From assembly GCF_034314165.1 (NCBI RefSeq), contig NZ_JAVIWK010000001.1, positions 5,409,001 to 5,473,000 on the forward strand: a stretch of 64,000 bases of DNA, given 5' to 3'. Source of the stretch: Pseudomonas sp. Bout1 (GTDB taxonomy: Bacteria; Pseudomonadota; Gammaproteobacteria; Pseudomonadales; Pseudomonadaceae). A program made the position numbers and the translations under genes. A model generated the notes under the pieces. The model made no database searches, was not told the DNA's origin, and saw nothing but the letters and a program-made list of their open reading frames with translations. This document shows positions 58,849 to 64,000 of the stretch, one piece after another (the first letter of the stretch is position 1; each line of letters starts with the position of its first letter).

Positions 58849-60099
58849 ATGCTGAGCTGGGACGAATTCGACAAAGAAGAAGACGGCGAAGTAGTTGCCA
58901 AAGGCGCCAACGCCGGCCACGCCACCGAAGCCAACATGGACCGCCTCGACGGTGCCGGCGCTGCTGCCGCCATCGAAGCCCGCGCCGTCACCGCCAATGA
59001 CTCCGCCGCCATCGTGCGCGCCAAGGCCGCCCTCGACAAACTCGACGTCGCCGAAGGCCTCGCCGAGCTGGAAGGCTCCGCCGCCCGCGTCGCCGTTGAC
59101 GAAAAGCGCATGATCAACTGCCGCGCCGACCTCAACCAACTCGTGCCTTTCAAGTACGACTGGGCCTGGCAGAAATACCTCGACGGCTGCGCCAACCACT
59201 GGATGCCGCAAGAGGTCAACATGACCGCCGACATCGCCTTGTGGAAAACCCCCGAAGGCCTGACCGACGACGAACGTCGCATCGTGATGCGCAACCTCGG
59301 CTTCTTCTCCACTGCCGACTCGTTGGTCGCGAACAACCTGGTACTGGCTGTTTACCGCCTGATCACCAACCCGGAGTGCCGCCAGTACATCCTGCGCCAG
59401 GCCTTCGAAGAAGCGATCCACACCCACGCCTACCAGTACTGCATCGAATCGCTGGCCATGGATGAAGGCGAGATCTTCAACATGTACCACGAGATTCCAT
59501 CGGTCGCCAAAAAGGCTGCCTGGGGCTTGAAGTACACCCGTTCGATCTCCGATCCGAAGTTCGAAACCGGTACTGTTGAGACCGACAAAGAGCTGCTGCG
59601 CAACCTGGTCGCTTACTACTGCGTATTGGAAGGCATCTTCTTCTACTGCGGCTTCACCCAGATCCTGTCCATGGGCCGTCGCAACAAAATGACCGGCGTG
59701 GCGGAGCAGTTCCAGTACATCCTGCGGGATGAGTCGATGCACCTGAACTTCGGTATCGATGTGATCAACCAGATCAAAATCGAAAACCCGCATTTGTGGG
59801 ATGCCGAGATGAAGGAAGAAGCGACCCAGATGATCCTGCAAGGGACTCAGCTGGAGATTGAATACGCGCGTGACACCATGCCGCGTGGGGTGCTGGGGAT
59901 GAATGCGGCGATGATGGAGGATTACCTCAAGTTCATCGCGAACCGTCGTCTGTCGCAGATTGGTTTGAAGGAAGAGTATCCGGGGACGACGAATCCGTTC
60001 CCTTGGATGAGCGAGATTATGGACTTGAAGAAAGAGAAGAATTTCTTTGAGACTCGGGTTATCGAGTATCAGACTGGTGGGGCGTTGAGCTGGGATTGA
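58849..60099 (+). CDS. nrdB: Class Ia ribonucleotide reductase, beta subunit
   Basis: A 416-aa di-iron/tyrosyl-radical subunit. Iron ligands are seen in [14 protein letters not shown] and [10 protein letters not shown]; the acidic N-terminal extension (about 1-85, Ala-rich) is typical of Pseudomonas. ATG 58849 has AGGAG 11 nt upstream. It is 45 kb from nrdA and on the same strand, so the two are not co-transcribed. Confidence 0.96.
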   Translation: MLSWDEFDKEEDGEVVAKGANAGHATEANMDRLDGAGAAAAIEARAVTANDSAAIVRAKAALDKLDVAEGLAELEGSAARVAVDEKRMINCRADLNQLVPFKYDWAWQKYLDGCANHWMPQEVNMTADIALWKTPEGLTDDERRIVMRNLGFFSTADSLVANNLVLAVYRLITNPECRQYILRQAFEEAIHTHAYQYCIESLAMDEGEIFNMYHEIPSVAKKAAWGLKYTRSISDPKFETGTVETDKELLRNLVAYYCVLEGIFFYCGFTQILSMGRRNKMTGVAEQFQYILRDESMHLNFGIDVINQIKIENPHLWDAEMKEEATQMILQGTQLEIEYARDTMPRGVLGMNAAMMEDYLKFIANRRLSQIGLKEEYPGTTNPFPWMSEIMDLKKEKNFFETRVIEYQTGGALSWD

Positions 60100-60114
60100 T
60101 TCTTGAGTTAATTA

Positions 60115-60144
60115 AAAAGCCCTGACTTGTTCAGGGCTTTTTTA
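60115..60144 (+). terminator. Terminator of nrdB
   Basis: AAAAAGCCCTGA-ACTTGT-like loop-TCAGGGCTTTTTT, 16 nt after the nrdB stop codon. Confidence 0.92.
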
Positions 60145-60244
60145 TACACGCAAAATGCCAAATCCTACGCCGCTGTAGGAAATTTCGTGGACGTGCTAGT
60201 GGCCACTCAGTATCGTCCGAGGACTTTCTACCCTCGGCGATTGT

Positions 60245-60958
60245 ATGGATATCACAAAAGACAGCATTGACTGGAGCGACGAGGAATTAGCCGCGGCAGT
60301 CGAGACTTACTTGAAGATGTTGGCGTGGGAGAACAGCGGCCAACACTTTAATAAAGCCCATGAAAACCGCTTGCTACGTCAGGGAGCAATCGCAGGGCGT
60401 ACAGAAGGCTCCATCGAATTTCGTATGCAGAATATTTCTGCAGTTCTGGTCCAAATGGGCCGGAATCGGATCAAGGGATACAAACCTGCAAATAACGTGG
60501 GCTCGGGAGTAGAACAACAGATTCGCAAAGCCCTCGCTGCCCTTCGTATATTTGAATCAGATGAAACAGCCCAAACTGCAGATGAGCAAACCCTCGTCCG
60601 CCGCGCCTCCAAGCTACTGCAGCAGCCCATCGAAAAGGTGCCGGACGGAATTGCGAAGCCACAGAAAGTATCCATCGTCGGTACGGCTTTTGTTCGTGAT
60701 CCTAAAGTACGCGCTTGGGTACTGAAAGAAGCCAATGGCATCTGCGAAGGCTGCGGCTCACACGCGCCTTTCGAAGTCGATGGCCAGCCATTTCTTGAAG
60801 TACATCACGTCAAGCACCTCGCCCAGAAGGGTTCGGATCGCATCACCAATGCTGTAGCCTTGTGCCCCAATTGCCATCAGCGGTGTCATCGGTCGAGCGA
60901 CCGGGATATTTTCACCAAAGGGCTTTACTCCAAAATCAACAGATTGATACCGGAGTAA
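60245..60958 (+). CDS. HNH endonuclease, restriction-like
   Basis: A 237-aa protein. The N-terminal helical domain (about 10-100, DEELAAAVETYLKMLAWE, then HENRLLRQGAIAGRTEGSIEFRMQNISAVL) occurs in HNH restriction-type nucleases. The C-terminal HNH domain has CEGCG, the catalytic LEVHHVKHLA and a CPNCHQRCH zinc half (about 182-222). It has lower GC than its neighbours and no methylase partner, so it may be a solitary, modification-dependent nuclease. A helix-rich non-defence HNH protein cannot be excluded. Confidence 0.75.
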   Translation: MDITKDSIDWSDEELAAAVETYLKMLAWENSGQHFNKAHENRLLRQGAIAGRTEGSIEFRMQNISAVLVQMGRNRIKGYKPANNVGSGVEQQIRKALAALRIFESDETAQTADEQTLVRRASKLLQQPIEKVPDGIAKPQKVSIVGTAFVRDPKVRAWVLKEANGICEGCGSHAPFEVDGQPFLEVHHVKHLAQKGSDRITNAVALCPNCHQRCHRSSDRDIFTKGLYSKINRLIPE

Positions 60959-61019
60959 ACTCTTGCTGTCAGAGCAGATGCACCTTCCAAAAAATAGTAG
61001 ATAGGACCGAGACCCGCCC

Positions 61020-61676
61020 GTGAACCCAGACATGCTCGAATCCGGCCCCTTGGATGCCAAAGTACTTTCCGTCTTTGACTTCGACGGCACCCTGACCCAC
61101 CACGACAGTTTCGTGCCATTCCTGAAGTTCGCCTTTGGTAAAGGCGAGTTCATGCGCAGAATGGTGAAGCTGGCGGTGCCTGGCGCGCAGTTTCTGTTGC
61201 GCGTCATTAGCCGTGATGAGCTCAAGGCGCAGTTGATCCGCACCTTTATGACCGGCGTGGACAGGGCGTGGGTTCAGCAGAAGGCTGAAGAGTACTGCCA
61301 GGCGTATTGGAACAAGTTGATGCGGCCGACCGGGCTGCAATCGGTGGCCGATGAGGTGAAGTCCGGGGCGGTGGTGACGCTGTGTTCGGCGTCGCCGGCG
61401 TTGGTGTTGCAGCCGTTTGCGGATCGGCTTGGGATCAAGCTGATTGGCACTGAGCTTGAGGCGGTTGACGGGGTGTTGACTGGCAAGCTCACGGGGAATA
61501 ATTGCCGATGTGAGAATAAGGTGCTTCGGCTTGAGGCGGTTTATGGGGATCTGGGGGAGTATCGGCTCAGGGCCTGGGGTGATACGCGCGGGGATCGGGA
61601 GTTGTTGGCGGCGGCGCAGGATGCGCATTTTCGGCATTTTCATGCGAAGAAAAAGCGGGCCAAGTTGCAGCGGTGA
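61020..61676 (+). CDS. HAD-superfamily phosphatase (SerB-like, subfamily IB)
   Basis: A 218-aa hydrolase. Motif I is FDFDGTLTHHDSF (about 19-31, Asp nucleophile and Asp+2), motif II is TLCSASP, and motif IV is WGDTRGDRELL. The helical cap between I and II is the IB type of phosphoserine-phosphatase-like and lipid phosphatases. Start GTG 61020 or ATG 61032. The physiological substrate is unknown. Confidence 0.85.
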   Translation: MNPDMLESGPLDAKVLSVFDFDGTLTHHDSFVPFLKFAFGKGEFMRRMVKLAVPGAQFLLRVISRDELKAQLIRTFMTGVDRAWVQQKAEEYCQAYWNKLMRPTGLQSVADEVKSGAVVTLCSASPALVLQPFADRLGIKLIGTELEAVDGVLTGKLTGNNCRCENKVLRLEAVYGDLGEYRLRAWGDTRGDRELLAAAQDAHFRHFHAKKKRAKLQR

Positions 61677-61714
61677 TGCGGGTGGATGGGGTCTGCGGGT
61701 AGACCGAGTTGATC

Positions 61715-61755
61715 CCATCGCAGCCTCGCTGGGGCTCGACAGCTCCTACAGGTGA
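61715..61755. repeat. Half copy of the family B REP-like element
   Basis: CGCAGCCTCGCTGGGGCTCGACAGCTCCTACAGG-like end matches the right arms at 4241 and 7601. The left half is missing. Confidence 0.75.
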
Positions 61756-61788
61756 GCTCTGTATATCCTTAAGGTGGGTGGGAATTCG

Positions 61789-62748
61789 TTAGATTGGCTC
61801 TTTGAGATCCACACCCAGCGCCGTCGCGAAGGCTTTGACCAGCGGGCTGCGCGGGGTGTTGTGTTTGAGGATGACGTTGAACGGGGTGCTCAGGTGGATC
61901 TGCTCCGGGCATAACACGCGCAGGCGCCCTTCCCTCACCAGCGGCGTGGCGTAGTGTGCCGGGAGGAAGCCCAGGAAGCGGCCAGTAAGGATGAGGATGG
62001 CCACGGCTTCTACCTGTGAGGCCGACGCGGACTGGCTGTCGTAGCTGACGAAGTTGGCTTTGTCGCTATGGATCGCGTACCGATGATTGACCACTTCATG
62101 CTGGCGCAACACATCTGCGTTGATCTCGCTCGCTTCAAACAGCGGATGCCCGACGGCGCAGTAGGCGTGAGACTTTTCTTCGTACAACGGGAAATAATCG
62201 AATTCCTCTCGCCGCTGGTACACCGGCACGATGCCGACAATCAGCCGCCCTTCCACCACGCCGCGTTCAACTTCGTCCAATTGCGAGGCATGTAGGCGCA
62301 ATCTTATTTTTGGTGATTCGGTATGTAATTTCCCCAGCGCTTTAATCAGCGGGGAATTAACGTCCGACACGGTGTTATCAATAACGCCCACACTAAGGTC
62401 GCCGATCAGTTCATTCTGCGCCGAACTAAGCTTGTCTCTGAAACTGTCCACGGAGGCGAATAATTCGATGGACGCCTGGTAGACCAACTTGCCTTCTTCG
62501 GTCAGGCCAAACCCTTCCCGGCCCCGCGTACACAGGCGCATGCCGATGCGGATTTCGAGGTCGGAAATCTGTTTGCTGATCGCTGCCAAGCCCACATTCA
62601 GCTCATTCTGCGCCGCGCTGAAGCCGCCCGCTTCGACCACAGCCTTGAACACCCGCAGCAATTTGAAGTCCAGCCCGCTGAGTTGCAGGGGCGGTCTTGT
62701 GCCGGGTTTTGGCGGTATGTTTCCAGAATTGGAAAGTGGGGTTTCCAT
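61789..62748 (-). CDS. LysR-family transcriptional regulator
   Basis: A 319-aa regulator. HTH domain at about 25-85 (FKLLRVFKAVVEAGGFSAAQNELNVGLAAISKQISDLE), then a substrate-binding domain (about 110-310). ATG 62748 has GAGG 12 nt upstream. It is divergent from the argH-like gene, 261 bp apart, which is the usual regulator/target layout. The inducer is not known. Confidence 0.85.
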   Translation of the reverse strand: METPLSNSGNIPPKPGTRPPLQLSGLDFKLLRVFKAVVEAGGFSAAQNELNVGLAAISKQISDLEIRIGMRLCTRGREGFGLTEEGKLVYQASIELFASVDSFRDKLSSAQNELIGDLSVGVIDNTVSDVNSPLIKALGKLHTESPKIRLRLHASQLDEVERGVVEGRLIVGIVPVYQRREEFDYFPLYEEKSHAYCAVGHPLFEASEINADVLRQHEVVNHRYAIHSDKANFVSYDSQSASASQVEAVAILILTGRFLGFLPAHYATPLVREGRLRVLCPEQIHLSTPFNVILKHNTPRSPLVKAFATALGVDLKEPI

Positions 62749-63009
62749 AATACGTGTTGACCTCAAGTGCCATATTCAACAGGCTTTGACCTACTCCATG
62801 AACATCGCCGGGCGGCAATAATGAACATACTTAACCGCCCTTGGCAACCTTGAATATAGCGGGTTGAACGGCTTTTACCGGCTGATTTAACGCCCTGAAA
62901 ACCTGACACTTCGATCAGGACTTTTCGTTTTGCTACTGCCCTCCGAATCCATAAGGCCAAGCCACGTCCAGCGGGTTTGTCACTTCTAAAAACAAGCGTG
63001 AGGAACACC

Positions 63010-64000
63010 ATGTCTCAGCCCACCGATCGCCTCTGGGGTGCTCGTTTCAAGTCCGGCCCATCTGCTGCTTTGGCCGCGCTGTCGCGTTGCCCCGAGCGCT
63101 ACTTTCGCCTGACGCCTTACGACCTGGCCGGCTCCCGGGCCCATGCCCGTGAGTTGCAGCGCGCCGGGTTGCTGGATGAGTCGGAAACCTTGCGCACTTT
63201 GGAAGCGCTGGATCGGATTGGCGAAGACTTTGCCGCTGGCCGCCTGCACCCGACGCTGGATGACGAGGACGTGCACACCTTCATCGAGCGGGTGTTGACC
63301 GAGCGTTTGGGCGCCTTGGGCGGCAAGTTGCGCGCCGGGCGTTCGCGCAATGACCAGACGGCCAACGATTTGCGCCTGTTCCTGCGGGACCACGCGCGCA
63401 CCATCACCACTGAGGTGTTGGGGTTGCAGCAAGCACTGGTAGACCAGGCCGAGCAGCATATCGAGAGCATTTGCCCGGGCTTTACCCACTTACAGCAGGC
63501 GCAACCGATTGTATTCGCCCATCACTTGCTGGCTCACGCGCAATCGATGCTGCGGGATGTGCAACGCCTGGTGGATTGGGATGCGCGCACGGCGTTGTCG
63601 CCGTTGGGCGCGGCGGCGATGGCGGGTTCGGCGATTGCGCGCCAGCCAGAGCATTCGGCCAAGGAGATGGGTTACACCGGGCCGTGCGAAAACTCTATCG
63701 ACGCTGTAGCCAGCCGTGACCACGTGGCGGAGTTTCTGTTTGTGGCGGGCATGCTCGGGGTGAATATTTCGCGATTGTCGGAGGAGTTTTGCCTGTGGTC
63801 ATCGCGGCAGTTTCGCTGGGTGCAGTTGGACGATGCCTACGCCACCGGGAGCTCGATCATGCCGCAGAAAAAGAACCCGGACATTGCCGAATTGGCGCGG
63901 GGCAAGGCTGGGCGCTTGATTGGCAACCTGACCGGGTTGATGTCGACGCTCAAGTCCTTGCCACTCTCGTACAACCGCGATTTGAGTGAAGACAAGCACA
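63010..64000 (+). CDS. argH: Argininosuccinate lyase family protein (partial at window end)
   Basis: The first 330 residues are present and the gene runs off the window; the family is about 460-470 aa. The start MSQPTDRLWGARFKSGPS has AGGA upstream. Signatures: RAGRSRNDQTANDLRLFLRD and the GSSIMPQKKNPDIAELARG active-site loop. It lies beside a divergent LysR gene rather than in the arginine biosynthesis context usual for pseudomonads, so it may be a paralogue (argH2) with a specialised role. Confidence 0.88.
   Translation, partial: MSQPTDRLWGARFKSGPSAALAALSRCPERYFRLTPYDLAGSRAHARELQRAGLLDESETLRTLEALDRIGEDFAAGRLHPTLDDEDVHTFIERVLTERLGALGGKLRAGRSRNDQTANDLRLFLRDHARTITTEVLGLQQALVDQAEQHIESICPGFTHLQQAQPIVFAHHLLAHAQSMLRDVQRLVDWDARTALSPLGAAAMAGSAIARQPEHSAKEMGYTGPCENSIDAVASRDHVAEFLFVAGMLGVNISRLSEEFCLWSSRQFRWVQLDDAYATGSSIMPQKKNPDIAELARGKAGRLIGNLTGLMSTLKSLPLSYNRDLSEDKH

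Overview
The window is chromosomal DNA of a fluorescent Pseudomonas, most likely of the P. fluorescens group. The evidence is gene content and order: dctA, phoPQ, nrdA/nrdB, cheV-cheR-flgBCDE, flgA-flgM-flgN-flgZ, amrZ, alaS-lysC-rsmA-tRNAs, and the complete aotJQMOP-argR-aruCFGDB-E arginine cluster. GC-rich codon use and many REP/REPIN-type inverted repeats between genes agree with this. No database was consulted; names rest on recognised families, motifs and conserved order.

Layout. 1-9.9 kb: an AMACR-like racemase, dctA with a sigma-54 promoter, an AraC regulator, phoPQ behind a small exported protein and a four-fold hexamer operator, the PPTase pcpS, and a second two-component pair. 10-13.6 kb: nrdA, with DnaA-like boxes, an NrdR-box pair and a leader of about 390 nt. 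13.65-17.83 kb: a small mobile island between nrdA and its probable terminator. It has iterated GTATAC motifs at both ends, a truncated tyrosine-recombinase remnant, a TnpC-like accessory gene, and a PAAR effector with a membrane immunity candidate. 17.9-19.1 kb: a gly-rich Cys/His protein behind an hrp box, a candidate type III effector. 19.1-26.8 kb: flagellar and chemotaxis genes with sigma-54 and sigma-28 promoters. 26.9-32.5 kb: an MFS transporter, tRNAs, two small membrane proteins, amrZ, and an mgtE broken by a G-tract frameshift. 32.5-39 kb: rsmA, lysC, alaS, ltaE, and an FMN riboswitch controlling a type II lumazine synthase.

39-52.7 kb: the arginine succinyltransferase (AST) pathway with its ABC importer AotJQMP and AraC-type ArgR, with ArgR half-sites before aruC and aotJ. 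53.1-64 kb: a REP cluster with 18-bp tandem repeats, acs, a DUF2790 protein, an AraC/DUF1479 pair, nrdB (45 kb from nrdA), an HNH nuclease, a HAD hydrolase, a LysR regulator and the 5' part of an argH paralogue cut by the window edge.

How the parts fit together. Motility and lifestyle control is concentrated here: AmrZ, RsmA, FlgZ, FlgM and CheV/CheR. Nutrient uptake and catabolism (C4-dicarboxylates, acetate, arginine) is under dedicated regulators. The most unusual parts are the island and the hrp-box gene, which lie side by side between nrdA and flgE and look like accessory functions aimed at competitors or hosts.
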